From Shimia_B sp039815465 (GTDB lineage: Bacteria; Pseudomonadota; Alphaproteobacteria; Rhodobacterales; Rhodobacteraceae), in NCBI GenBank assembly GCA_039815465.1, contig JBCBZG010000006.1:62001-126000 (forward strand): 64,000 nt of DNA, read 5' to 3'. Numbering within the stretch: position 1 is the first letter of the stretch; each line of letters begins with the position of its first letter. Positions 8,960-17,512 of the stretch are shown here, piece after piece. The notes beneath the pieces were generated by a model. The model made no database searches, was not told the origin of the DNA, and saw nothing but the letters and a program-made list of their open reading frames with translations. The translations under genes and the position numbers were made by a program.

Positions 8960-10486
8960 TTAGCTTGCGCGTGCAAGCGTGGCGGGTGGGGAAAGATGCG
9001 TGACGCCATCTGGCACGCCAACCGCAGCGGCGGCATTACCGAGCGGGCTGAGCCCTTCTACCGGGTCCCAAGGTTGCTCAGAGCCATCCGCGTAGGCATG
9101 GGCGACGGCCCAGCGTGGCCCGGCAATCATTCCGTCAACCAGCGCCCCTGCGGCGGCACGGGTTTGCGGCATGAGCACGCTGTTGCGGATAAAGGCCCCA
9201 GCCTCCACCACGCTGCCCGCGCCGATCACTGCCGGACCACGCAGGCTTGCGCCGCGGGCGATGTCGACATCGGGGCCGAGATATGCGGGGCCTTCGATAT
9301 CTGTGAGACGCGCAACTTTGGCGGTGTCATGGGCCCAAATGCCCGGCGCGAGCTCCACCGCGTCATGTTCGAGCCACGGCAGCCTGCCCGCGAGCGCTTG
9401 CGCCCAGGCCGCCGCGTACTCGCGCCCGCAACCGATATCGACCCAGTCGAACGGTTTCGCAAACGCCTGAACGCGTCCGCCGGCGGCCAAGATCGCTGGG
9501 AGCAAATCGCCCGCGATGTCGGCCCCGTCACGCGCAACGAGCTTGTCTGCGGCACGGGGCGACACAATGTAGATGCCGGTATTGGCCAAGCGCGATTTTG
9601 CGTCGGCCACATTTGGTTTCTCCTGGAAATCGGTCACGCGCCCGCCGGCGTCAGTGACCATGATCCCGTATTTGTGGACCTCCTCCGCGCGCACGGTGAG
9701 CGCGGCGATGGTCACGTCCGCGTGCGCCGCGCGGTGGGCCGTCATCATCGCGGGCAGATCGACATTCACCAACGCATCGCCACACATCACAATCGTGTCG
9801 CGCATCAGTGCGTTGTGATCCTGCACCAACCGCGCCAGGGTGGAGGCCGAACCGAGCGGTGCCGCAACCCAGCGCCCGCCCCGCTCCATCCCCTCGTTGA
9901 GGTAAAAGAGCGACTGGCCCGTCCGTTCCCCCGTGCCGAAATGGGCAGGGAGCTGTGGCCCCAAATGGCCCGGGTTCAGCATGACATCGCGCACCCCATA
10001 GCGCGCCAAGTGACCCAAAATATGTTCGAGCACGGGCTTTCCCATGATGTCGAGCATGGGCTTAGGGCAATGCTGGGTCAGCGGCGCCATGCGGCTGCCC
10101 TTTCCGGCCGACAAAACGATGGCCTGCGTGCGCGCCAGAAGGCCCGAGCGCACCTCCGGTGCCTCAAGCGCGCGGGTGAGCGTGGCATAGATCGGGATCA
10201 CCTCGTCCAGGGCATAGTCGCGCAGGGCGGTCATGGGGCCAGGCTGCACGTTCACGAGGCTCAGCCGCGCCACGGGTAGCGCAAGACCCGCAAGCTCCAC
10301 CAAGCGTGCGATGTCGGAGGCGCGCAGGTGCGACGCCTTTGCGATGTCCAGAAGGATCGCCCGCGTTCCGACCTTGAGCGCGGCACCAATCGCCGCCCGC
10401 GCGGCTATGAACCCCTGTGCCCCAATCCGGTTCCCGTCGAGGCGCAGCATCGTCACGTCGCCCAGGGGGGCGTCAACACGGATCAT
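8960..10486 (-). CDS. STAS - sugar nucleotidyltransferase - left-handed beta-helix fusion protein
   Basis: A 508-residue three-part protein. Residues 1-115 have the length and strand/helix pattern of a STAS domain (LDGNRIGAQ, RAILLDIAKASHLRASDIARLV). By eye, the phosphorylatable Ser of SpoIIAA-type STAS is Ala here. Residues ~120-360 are a nucleotidyltransferase with LSAGKGSRMAPLT (125-137), CPKPMLDIMGKP, a MCGDAL metal site and FQEKPN. Residues ~400-475 look like hexapeptide beta-helix turns (YLGPDVDIARGASLRGPAVIGAG). The enzyme would make an NDP- or NTP-activated sugar for the GT2 next to it. Its start overlaps the acyltransferase stop by 4 bases. Fusing STAS to this enzyme is unusual; see findings. 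Confidence 0.8.
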   Translation of the reverse strand: MIRVDAPLGDVTMLRLDGNRIGAQGFIAARAAIGAALKVGTRAILLDIAKASHLRASDIARLVELAGLALPVARLSLVNVQPGPMTALRDYALDEVIPIYATLTRALEAPEVRSGLLARTQAIVLSAGKGSRMAPLTQHCPKPMLDIMGKPVLEHILGHLARYGVRDVMLNPGHLGPQLPAHFGTGERTGQSLFYLNEGMERGGRWVAAPLGSASTLARLVQDHNALMRDTIVMCGDALVNVDLPAMMTAHRAAHADVTIAALTVRAEEVHKYGIMVTDAGGRVTDFQEKPNVADAKSRLANTGIYIVSPRAADKLVARDGADIAGDLLPAILAAGGRVQAFAKPFDWVDIGCGREYAAAWAQALAGRLPWLEHDAVELAPGIWAHDTAKVARLTDIEGPAYLGPDVDIARGASLRGPAVIGAGSVVEAGAFIRNSVLMPQTRAAAGALVDGMIAGPRWAVAHAYADGSEQPWDPVEGLSPLGNAAAAVGVPDGVTHLSPPATLARAS

Positions 10487-11625
10487 CTATTCTCTCCTGA
10501 CAGTATAGCACCCACCCGCGTGGGAAGGAGCTTTGGCAGCGGCCCGAGCCCCACCGTCCAGGCCAGCAGGCGCACACGCTCCAGCACCAGGACGAAGAGG
10601 GAGGTTGCGACGATGGCCAGCACGATTTTGATCAACACCTGCTCAAGCGGGGTGAGCGCGGCCTGGGAAATTCCGATCTCTATGAGATCGAGGAAGATCG
10701 GGTGGCACAGGTAGATGCCAAAGGAATACTTCGCCACGCGGCTGATCACGGCCGGCCAATGCTTGTGCGCCAGCACGAGGCACCCAGCAAAGAGCACACA
10801 GGGGAACAGGAAGTCGGCCCAGTACCCCGGCACATAGCTGTGCTGCCAAGCCCCGGCCTGCGCCGTTTTCCAGGTTGCAGCGAGCTTGATGAGGAACAGC
10901 ATCGTCCCAACGATGGCAATCGGCGCGAACCAACGGCTAAGGTCTTGTGTCTTGCCCCACCGGTCCCACACGCCAAGCAGCGCGGCGGCAACAAAGCCAT
11001 AGCCGGTGTAGGTCAGCACTTTGACCGCGCGCAGGGCGTAGTCGAACCAGGGCTCTGCGGCAAAGGTGCTCCACAAAAACACATCGAGTTCGCGTTTGAG
11101 CATGAGGCAGGCAAAGACGAGCACGCCCAGCCACACATGCTCCTTAGCGATCCGAAAGCACGGGTAAAAAAGCACGAGCGCAAAGAGCGTGGGCAAGAAG
11201 TGCATGTGGTACTTTGAGGCGCCCAGCAGGAAGTACTCCGCCCAGGTGGCAGGCATCATCAAGGCCGCCCAGATCGCGTGATCGTAGCCAAAATGCGTGG
11301 CCTTGATGAGGCTGTAGAACGCATAAAACACGGTCCAAAACGCAAACGGGACAAGCAGCCTGCGTGCCTGCTCTTTCAGCGTCGCGCCGTAGCCCCGGGG
11401 GCGGCGGTCGAGCGCCATCAGGAGCAGGAAGATCGAGATTATGAGAAACAGTTCAGTGCGCGCGGTATAGATCACCGCGCGCAGCAGCAGTGGCGCGAGC
11501 CGGTCTTCCATCGGCCAATCCACAAACGGTTGCCCCGTCGCATCCGCCGTCGCGTGCAGCCCCACCATGGATACGCCCGCCGTCAGTCGCAACGCATCCA
11601 GCCATGTTAGTCGCTGAGAGCTCAA
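10483..11625 (-). CDS. Acyltransferase family 3 (OafA/YrhL-like) membrane protein
   Basis: A 380-residue polytopic protein with about ten membrane spans. The N-terminal landmark LTWLDALRLTAGVSMVGLHA carries the family's Arg and His, and the C-terminal landmark is YSFGIYLCHPIFLDLIEIG. The family transfers acetyl, succinyl or similar groups to extracytoplasmic sugars. As the first gene of the leftward operon with a nucleotidyltransferase, GT2 and DUF3131 protein, it probably decorates the same polysaccharide. Succinoglycan-type ExoH proteins are the closest familiar analogues. Confidence 0.85.
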   Translation of the reverse strand: MSSQRLTWLDALRLTAGVSMVGLHATADATGQPFVDWPMEDRLAPLLLRAVIYTARTELFLIISIFLLLMALDRRPRGYGATLKEQARRLLVPFAFWTVFYAFYSLIKATHFGYDHAIWAALMMPATWAEYFLLGASKYHMHFLPTLFALVLFYPCFRIAKEHVWLGVLVFACLMLKRELDVFLWSTFAAEPWFDYALRAVKVLTYTGYGFVAAALLGVWDRWGKTQDLSRWFAPIAIVGTMLFLIKLAATWKTAQAGAWQHSYVPGYWADFLFPCVLFAGCLVLAHKHWPAVISRVAKYSFGIYLCHPIFLDLIEIGISQAALTPLEQVLIKIVLAIVATSLFVLVLERVRLLAWTVGLGPLPKLLPTRVGAILSGENR

Positions 11626-11784
11626 AAAATTCGTCCCCGATCAGTCTCCGGGGTGGTTCTGGCAAGGAGGCCCTACCAAAGCCTAAACGCGGCCCCGTGG
11701 GATGCGAAAACTTTTTCAGGGCCACTTAACGGTTCTTTCAAAGCTGCCCCTTATGCCCGCCCCACGTGGTTGAGGAGAGGTGTC

Positions 11785-12282
11785 ATGGGCCGTGTAACGA
11801 CAGCAGTGTTTGGAACGATTTTGGTGCTCGCCACCGCGGCCCCTGCCGGGGCGGCGGTGGATTGCAGCGCGGCCGATGCCCCAGGCGCGCCCCATTGTCC
11901 AAGCGACGCGCGCATCGCCGCGCTCGGGCAAGATTACCGCGAAAACAATGTCTTTTTCCCGCGTGGGGGCAGCACGCTCGACGCGGATGCGCAAGCGCAG
12001 ATCGCGCTTCTTGCGCGGGTGCTGTCGACAGAGGCGCTATCGAACACCTGCCTCCGGTTGGTGGGCCATTCCGACAGCTCGGGCGACAGATCCGTCAACC
12101 AACGCATCAGCGAACGCCGCGCAGACGCCGTTGAGGCCAAACTGGGGGAGCTGATGGGCCCCGCCGCCTTGCCCATGGTGGCCGAAGGCGCAGGCGAGGA
12201 CGCGCTCCTGGCCAGCTTGCCGTCGACACATGTCGCCCAACGCCGTGTGACGATTTGGGCGCGCGCCTGCCCGGCGGGCTAG
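11785..12282 (+). CDS. OmpA-family peptidoglycan-binding protein, exported
   Basis: 165 residues from the ATG at 11785, which has a GAGGAGAGG ribosome site just upstream. An in-frame start further upstream (11653) would hide the signal peptide and is rejected. Signal peptide ~1-27 ends in APAGAA. The rest is an OmpA C-terminal domain with a VFFPRGGSTLDADA strand and LVGHSDSSGDRSVNQRISERRADAV, holding the Asp and Arg that grip diaminopimelate. It probably sits in the periplasm and binds the wall non-covalently. It ends overlapping the convergent Gfo/Idh gene by 4 bases, so the two share a termination zone. Confidence 0.85.
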   Translation: MGRVTTAVFGTILVLATAAPAGAAVDCSAADAPGAPHCPSDARIAALGQDYRENNVFFPRGGSTLDADAQAQIALLARVLSTEALSNTCLRLVGHSDSSGDRSVNQRISERRADAVEAKLGELMGPAALPMVAEGAGEDALLASLPSTHVAQRRVTIWARACPAG

Positions 12283-13394
12283 GCGCTTTGCGCGAGCGCG
12301 GCAGACTCTAGCGTGATCACGCGCCCCTCCGCCGCGGATTGCTGGGCTGCCAGCCCCATCGCAACGGCCCGCGCCCCGTCTTGGAGCGTCACCTCCACCC
12401 TGCCCTCACCGCGCACGACCGCGTTGAACCGCTCGTGCTGGTAATAGGTCGACCCGTTGTGATCCCCAGCCTCAAGCAGCGTGGCATCCACAGGGATGTC
12501 GCGCACCACGGGCCCCTTGGGGGAGCGCGGCGATAGCACGAGTTGCGGGACCGGCGCGGGGCCAAGGTCTTCGGACCAGAAGCGGCCCGGCCCCGGGACC
12601 AAACATTCGATTTTGCCGTCTCGGCCCACGGCGTGGATCTTTTCCTGGTATCGACTGCCCTCCGCAAACATGCACAGTTCGAGCATCGCGCGTTTGCCGT
12701 TTGCGAAATCCACGATCACGTAGCCGTTGTCCCAGATATCGGGAACCTCGCCCGCGTAGCTTTCGCCCGTGTGGTTCACCGCCTGGCCAGCGCTGGCCAT
12801 CACGCGCACGGGTTCTGATTTCATCGCAAGCCGCATCAGGTCAAAGAAATGGCAGCATTTTTCCACCAGCGTCCCGCCGGTGTTGCGGTTGAACCGGTTC
12901 CAGTTCCCGATCTTCGGTAGAAACGGAAAGCGGTGCTCGCGAATCGTGAGCATCTCAATCCCGCCGGTGGCGTTTTCAAGCTCCGCGAGGAGCGCGGCGA
13001 TGGGTGGCATGTAGCGGTATTCCATCGCGACCCAGACCGGCGCCTGATAGCGTTCCTCGAAGATCGCGAGCCGGGCGGCCTGTTCGGGATGGGTATAGAG
13101 CGGCTTTTCGCACAGGATCGGCAGGTGCCGGATCGTCGATATCTCAAAGAGTTGGTCGACATGCAGGTGATTGGGCGAGACGATCACGAGCGCATCAACC
13201 GTCTCATCAGCGACCACATCGCGCAGTGTCGGCGCGACCTTTGCACCGGGCGCCATCGCAGCGGCTTCTTGGGCGAGTTCGGGGACCGGGTCGAACACAT
13301 GTGTCACCTCACCTTTGGGCAACAAGGCGATGTTTTTAATGTGTTCTTGACCCATCATGCCACAGCCAATGATGCCGTATCTTACGTGATCCAT
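12279..13394 (-). CDS. Gfo/Idh/MocA family oxidoreductase; candidate NAD-dependent sulfoglycosidase
   Basis: 371 residues. The Rossmann start IIGCGMMGQEHI (8-19) binds NAD(P), Lys97 of CEKPL is the family's catalytic lysine, and H182/D185 in GGTLVEKCCHFFDLMR fit the usual H-x-x-D pair. The family includes sugar dehydrogenases but also NAD-dependent glycosidases; GH188 sulfoquinovosidases belong to this fold. The start is two bases from the stop of the GntR regulator, so they form one leftward unit diverging from the SsuD-like monooxygenase genes. A role in releasing or oxidising the sugar imported by the TRAP system is inferred from context. Ordinary sugar dehydrogenase is the alternative. 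Confidence 0.8.
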   Translation of the reverse strand: MDHVRYGIIGCGMMGQEHIKNIALLPKGEVTHVFDPVPELAQEAAAMAPGAKVAPTLRDVVADETVDALVIVSPNHLHVDQLFEISTIRHLPILCEKPLYTHPEQAARLAIFEERYQAPVWVAMEYRYMPPIAALLAELENATGGIEMLTIREHRFPFLPKIGNWNRFNRNTGGTLVEKCCHFFDLMRLAMKSEPVRVMASAGQAVNHTGESYAGEVPDIWDNGYVIVDFANGKRAMLELCMFAEGSRYQEKIHAVGRDGKIECLVPGPGRFWSEDLGPAPVPQLVLSPRSPKGPVVRDIPVDATLLEAGDHNGSTYYQHERFNAVVRGEGRVEVTLQDGARAVAMGLAAQQSAAEGRVITLESAALAQSA

Positions 13395-13396
13395 CC

Positions 13397-14095
13397 CTAC
13401 CTCCTGCGCGACACAAATTCTGCGCGCGCCCCATCAAACCAAGTTTCTGATTGCTCAATGACCTGCTCGCCAGACCATCCCCGGCGGCGCACATGGCCGC
13501 AGATTTGGCCCGCTGCAAGCCCGATCTCCCGCGCGCCCCATCCTGGGACCGTGCCGGTCGCCACGCGGTCCTCTGTCCGCTCGATACTGACGCCAAGCTC
13601 GCGCTGAAATGACAGGTAAAGACTGTCGGATAGCGCATCGGCGTCGAGCCCGGCAGCGCCTGGCGCGTCGAGCCAGATTTCTTCGAGCGCGGCGGGCAGG
13701 CCATCAAGCAGCCGCAGGCGCCGAATGCGCAGGACATCGGCGCAACCGCCTTCAGTCCCTAGATCCGCTGGCCGCGCGACCGCGCTGGCATCGAGCACAA
13801 TCGCCGTCGGAAGCCCGCCGCCGCCTGGACGTTCCAACCCGAAAAACGCGTAAACGGACCGCGGGTCCGCCCCCTGCCGCACATAATTGCCGGAGCCTTG
13901 CACACGCTCCATCAGCCCCTGTTCGGTGAGGTTGTCGAGCGCGCGCCGCAACGTCCCGACCGCCACGCCAAGCTCGGCGGCCATGTCGCGCTCAGACGGC
14001 AGGCGCGCACCATCCGACAGCCGCCCCGCTGCGATTTCGCGCGCGAGCATTTCGCTGATCTGAATGTGCTTGGGTAGGCTCCCGCGCTCTCCCAT
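13397..14095 (-). CDS. GntR family regulator with UTRA ligand domain
   Basis: 232 residues. The N-terminal ~75 residues are a GntR winged helix (GRLSDGARLPSERDMAAELGVAVGTLRRALDNLTEQGLMERVQGSGNYV). The remainder (ILDASAVARPADL to the C-terminus) is a UTRA/HutC-like effector domain, which typically binds a small sugar or amino acid. It is transcribed away from the monooxygenase gene across a 98-base divergent promoter region and is the natural local regulator of both arms. A catabolic substrate or sugar phosphate is the expected inducer. Confidence 0.9.
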   Translation of the reverse strand: MGERGSLPKHIQISEMLAREIAAGRLSDGARLPSERDMAAELGVAVGTLRRALDNLTEQGLMERVQGSGNYVRQGADPRSVYAFFGLERPGGGGLPTAIVLDASAVARPADLGTEGGCADVLRIRRLRLLDGLPAALEEIWLDAPGAAGLDADALSDSLYLSFQRELGVSIERTEDRVATGTVPGWGAREIGLAAGQICGHVRRRGWSGEQVIEQSETWFDGARAEFVSRRR

Positions 14096-14193
14096 GGCGA
14101 CCCTAACTTTTTGCGCGCCTCGATTGATACACTATTGATGCACCGCAACTCCGGTGCTACGCAAGGGTAAATGATAGCGCAAACTGGCCCGAA
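14096..14193. promoter_or_regulatory. Divergent promoter/operator region between the GntR regulator and the monooxygenase operon
   Basis: 98 bases separate the two divergent starts. They contain a direct repeat ATTGAT at 14123-14128 and 14134-14139, spaced 11 bases (one helical turn), which could be the GntR-UTRA operator. Inference only. Confidence 0.4.
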
Positions 14194-15348
14194 ATGACCG
14201 TCGTCCCCGTCACATCCCCCGATCTCAAAGGCGCAGAAGTCAGCTGGTTCTCGGCGCTGTGCTCTGATGACTACCAATTCCTGGGCGTGCCCGACGGCGC
14301 GCTGCGGTCAAGCTGGGCCCATTGCCGCGACATCGTGCTTGAGGCGGAAAAGCAGGGGTTCAGAAACATCCTGTGCCCGTCCTCCTACCAAGTGGGGCAA
14401 GACACGCTGAGCTTTGTCGCGGGCTGCGCGCCGTTGACCGACAAGATCAACATGCTCGCCGCCGTCCGCTGCGGTGAGATGCAGCCGATCATGCTGGCGC
14501 GCACCATCGCCACGCTCGACCACATGATGGAAGGCCGCCTGACGGTGAACATCATCTCCAGCGATTTCCCAGGGGAGAAGGCTGAGTCGAACTACCGCTA
14601 CCAGCGTTCCCGCGAAGTGGTGGAGATTTTGAAACAGGCGTGGACCCAGGACGAGATCAACTACGAGGGTCAGGTTTACAATTTTCAGGGCCTTACTACC
14701 GACCCCGCGCGCCCCTACCAAACCGGCGGGCCGCTGCTCTACTTCGGGGGCTACTCCCCCGCCGCGCTCGACCTGTGTGGCCAGCATTGCGACGTCTACC
14801 TGATGTGGCCGGAGCCCAAGGAAAACCTCGCGGGCCGCATGCGCGACGTGAATGCAGTGGCGGAGAAATACAACCGCACGCTCGATTACGGCCTGCGCGT
14901 CCACATGATCGTGCGCGACACCGAGGCCGAGGCCCGCGAATACGCCGACTACATCGTATCAAAGCTTGACGATGAATACGGCACGCTGATCCGCGACCGC
15001 GCCCTGGACTCGACCTCACTGGGCGTGAGCCACCAGGCCAAAGCGCGCGAACTGGCAGACAAATTCGGCTATGTCGAACCTAACCTCTGGACCGGCGTCG
15101 GCCGCGCGCGGTCGGGCTGCGGCGCGGCGCTCGTCGGCTCCGCCGATCAGGTCCTGACCCAGATCGAAGAGTATAAGAAAATGGGGATCCGGGCCTTCAT
15201 CTTCTCCGGCTACCCCCACATCGAGGAGGCTCAGCATTTTGGTCGCCTCGTCATGCCGGAACTCGAGACCGTGAGCCTGCCGCACGCCTATGGCCGCGTG
15301 CCGGCCTCCACACCAGCCACGCCGCTTGGCGTAGGAGAGCGAAAATGA
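14194..15348 (+). CDS. FMNH2-dependent sulfonate monooxygenase, SsuD/SmoC type
   Basis: 384 residues, full-length for the LLM flavin-dependent sulfonate monooxygenases. Read against E. coli SsuD, the C-terminal half matches closely (YGLRVHMIVRD, NLWTGVGRARSG, SGYPHIEEA). The residues SsuD uses around the sulfonate and flavin are kept: Trp205, Arg235, His237, Arg306, Tyr340 and His342. The mobile-loop Cys54 of SsuD is not (Val at that place). Such enzymes use FMNH2 and O2 to turn a C-sulfonate into an aldehyde plus sulfite. First gene of a rightward run, overlapping the aldo-keto reductase by 4 bases. With that reductase and the flavin reductase it matches the core of the sulfoquinovose monooxygenase pathway; another alkane- or sugar-sulfonate remains possible. 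Confidence 0.88.
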   Translation: MTVVPVTSPDLKGAEVSWFSALCSDDYQFLGVPDGALRSSWAHCRDIVLEAEKQGFRNILCPSSYQVGQDTLSFVAGCAPLTDKINMLAAVRCGEMQPIMLARTIATLDHMMEGRLTVNIISSDFPGEKAESNYRYQRSREVVEILKQAWTQDEINYEGQVYNFQGLTTDPARPYQTGGPLLYFGGYSPAALDLCGQHCDVYLMWPEPKENLAGRMRDVNAVAEKYNRTLDYGLRVHMIVRDTEAEAREYADYIVSKLDDEYGTLIRDRALDSTSLGVSHQAKARELADKFGYVEPNLWTGVGRARSGCGAALVGSADQVLTQIEEYKKMGIRAFIFSGYPHIEEAQHFGRLVMPELETVSLPHAYGRVPASTPATPLGVGERK

Positions 15349-16247
15349 TGGAACGCGTTACGCTGGCAAAGGGCGAAGACAGCCCGCTCGAACTGTCGCG
15401 CATCGTCTATGGTATGTGGCGGCTCGGGGATGATACCGACACATCCCCCGCCCATGTGCAGGCCAAGATCGAGGCCTGCCTGGCCCAAGACATCACCACG
15501 ATGGACCAGGCCGACATCTACGGCGGCTACGAGGCGGAAGAAGTCCTGGGCAACGCGCTGAAAGCCGCGCCCGCGCTCAAAGACCAGATCGAGATCGTCA
15601 CCAAATGCGATATCTTGGCGCCAGCAGGCCGCTATGCCGATGCCCGCGTCAAATACTACGACACGTCCCGCGCGCATATCCTGGCCTCTGTCGACCACTC
15701 CTTGCGGTTGATGGATGTCGATAAAATCGACCTGCTCCTGATCCACCGCCCGGACCCGTTCATGGACCCGGCTGAAACCGGCGCCGCACTCGATGAGGTG
15801 GTCGAAAGCGGCAAGGTGCGCCATGTCGGCGTGTCGAACTTTAAGCTCCATGACTGGAACCTGCTGCAATCGGCCATGGACGCACCGCTGGTGACAAACC
15901 AGATCGAGATGAGCCTGATCCACCACGCGCCCTTTACCAATGGCGACCTGGCCTACCTGCAAGAACGCGGCATCAAACCCATGGCTTGGTCCCCGCTCGC
16001 AGGTGGGGCGCTCTTTAGCAACGCTGCCGTGATGGCCGCGCTCAACAAAGTGGCAGACGCCCAAGGCGTGGACGCGACAGCGGTGGCAGTGGCGTGGTTG
16101 CTCGCGCACCCGGCACAGATCCTGCCCGTCATGGGCACCAACACCCTTGCCCGGATTTCGACCTTTGGGGATGCGACGCGGGTCGAAATGGACCGCCAGA
16201 CTTGGTTCGAACTTTACACCGCCGCGCTCGGCGCTGAGGTTCCGTAA
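15345..16247 (+). CDS. Aldo/keto reductase, SmoB/YdhF-like
   Basis: 300 residues, TIM-barrel aldo-keto reductase. The catalytic tetrad is visible: Asp54, Tyr59 (MDQADIYGGY), Lys87 (VTKCD) and His134 (LIHRPDP), with HVGVSNF and MGTNTLARI in the NADP-binding part. In the sulfo-SMO pathway a reductase of this kind turns the 6-oxo-glucose left after desulfonation into glucose. ATG at 15345 overlaps the monooxygenase stop; a second ATG one codon later is equally possible. Its stop overlaps the flavin reductase start, so the three are coupled. Confidence 0.88.
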   Translation: MMERVTLAKGEDSPLELSRIVYGMWRLGDDTDTSPAHVQAKIEACLAQDITTMDQADIYGGYEAEEVLGNALKAAPALKDQIEIVTKCDILAPAGRYADARVKYYDTSRAHILASVDHSLRLMDVDKIDLLLIHRPDPFMDPAETGAALDEVVESGKVRHVGVSNFKLHDWNLLQSAMDAPLVTNQIEMSLIHHAPFTNGDLAYLQERGIKPMAWSPLAGGALFSNAAVMAALNKVADAQGVDATAVAVAWLLAHPAQILPVMGTNTLARISTFGDATRVEMDRQTWFELYTAALGAEVP

Positions 16248-16771
16248 TGAAACACGACAGGCAAACGCCCATGGACGCGCCCGAGATATTTGAGCCCTGT
16301 TCCGAAACCGCCCGCGCGTTCCGCAACGCGCTCGGGCGCTTTGCGACGGGGGTCACCGTGGTCACGACGGCCTCTGACGAAGGGCCCATGGGCTTTACCG
16401 CCAATAGCTTTGCGTCGGTGTCCCTCGACCCGCCGCTGGTGATGTGGTGCCCGGCACGCAGTTCCTCGCGGTTCGACGCCTACACAAGCGGAAAAGCCTT
16501 TGCGATCCACGTGTTGCGCGAGGACCAGCAGGCAATTTCGAACGCCTTCGTCAAAGATCACGACGCTTTTGATGGGCTCGATTGGACGACGGCGGCCGAC
16601 GGCACGCCGCTCATCAACGACGCCATCGCACGCTTTTACTGCGACGCGCATGCCTATCATGACGGCGGCGACCACGTGATCGCCGTGGGCCGCGTCCGCG
16701 AAGTCTTCACGCGCCCCGGCGCGCCGCTTTCGTTTTACAGCGGCGCATATGGGCGCTTTACGCAGGGCTAA
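16247..16771 (+). CDS. Flavin reductase (FMN reductase domain), SmoA-like
   Basis: 174 residues. Signature blocks of the flavin-reductase-like split barrel are present: FRNALGRFATGVTVVTT, GFTANSFASVSLDPPLV, GDHVIAVGRV and PLSFYSGAYG. Such enzymes use NAD(P)H to supply FMNH2 to a two-component monooxygenase. The start (TAATG) overlaps the aldo-keto reductase stop, so it is made with the monooxygenase two genes upstream and almost certainly feeds it. Confidence 0.9.
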   Translation: MKHDRQTPMDAPEIFEPCSETARAFRNALGRFATGVTVVTTASDEGPMGFTANSFASVSLDPPLVMWCPARSSSRFDAYTSGKAFAIHVLREDQQAISNAFVKDHDAFDGLDWTTAADGTPLINDAIARFYCDAHAYHDGGDHVIAVGRVREVFTRPGAPLSFYSGAYGRFTQG

Positions 16772-16839
16772 GCCCCGCACATAGTGGTGATAGAGGCCGG
16801 CAAACGGCCCACGCCACACAACTGGGAGGGGGGAGCGCT

Positions 16840-17424
16840 ATGTCGCTTCTGCTGGGGCTGCTTTGGCCCCTTGAAAAAGTGAACGATGTCCTTTTGGCCA
16901 TCGGAAGGGCGCTCGCATTGACCGCACTCGGGGTCATGGTGCTCTTTATCCTCTACCAAATCTTCATGCGGCTCTTTTTCGACGCGCCGAACTGGACGGA
17001 AGAGGGCGCGCGGTTTCTGATGCTGTGGATGACCGGTCTGATTGGGCCCCTGGCCTACCGCCAGGGCGGCTTTGTGGGCATCGATATGCTCGAACGCGCC
17101 TTGCCCCGGGTGCTTGCGTCGCTCTTGAGCCTCGCGCTGCTGGCCATGGCGATGGTCGTGATCGTGCGCTGCGTCGAACTCGGCTGGAACTCCCACGTCA
17201 ACAGCTTTACCGGGCGCGGCTCGTCGGCGACGCTGCGCCTGCCGCTCGACTGGTTCGGCGGGGAACGGATGAAGTTCAAAAACTCCTGGGCCTATGCTTC
17301 CCTCTTCGTGGGCTTCTGCCTCCTGACGCTGGTGAGCATCGAACTGATCCTGCGCCAGATCATCACGCTCCTTGGCGGCGGCGACCGGCTCAAGCCCCTC
17401 GCAGAAGCGGGACCGATTGACTGA
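16840..17424 (+). CDS. TRAP transporter small permease (DctQ-like)
   Basis: 194 residues with four membrane spans, including LTALGVMVLFILYQIFMR and SLFVGFCLLTLVSIELILRQI, and the family landmarks WTEEGARFLMLWMTGLIGPLAYRQGGFVGID. It follows the flavin reductase by 68 bases and has a purine-rich ribosome site. With the two genes after it, it forms a complete sodium-driven TRAP importer for an organic anion. Position right after the monooxygenase genes suggests it brings in their substrate. Confidence 0.93.
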   Translation: MSLLLGLLWPLEKVNDVLLAIGRALALTALGVMVLFILYQIFMRLFFDAPNWTEEGARFLMLWMTGLIGPLAYRQGGFVGIDMLERALPRVLASLLSLALLAMAMVVIVRCVELGWNSHVNSFTGRGSSATLRLPLDWFGGERMKFKNSWAYASLFVGFCLLTLVSIELILRQIITLLGGGDRLKPLAEAGPID

Positions 17425-17512
17425 TGGCACGCACACGCCCCCCCCTTCCTTTGGCTAAACATACCTCCGCCGGAGGCATCCCCCCCTCGCACCCCGTACA
17501 GGAGCCGACATC

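Noticed and set aside
8471..10279. 602-codon open frame on the plus strand
   Set aside because: Antisense to the GT2 and nucleotidyltransferase genes; Arg/His/Gly-rich with no motif.
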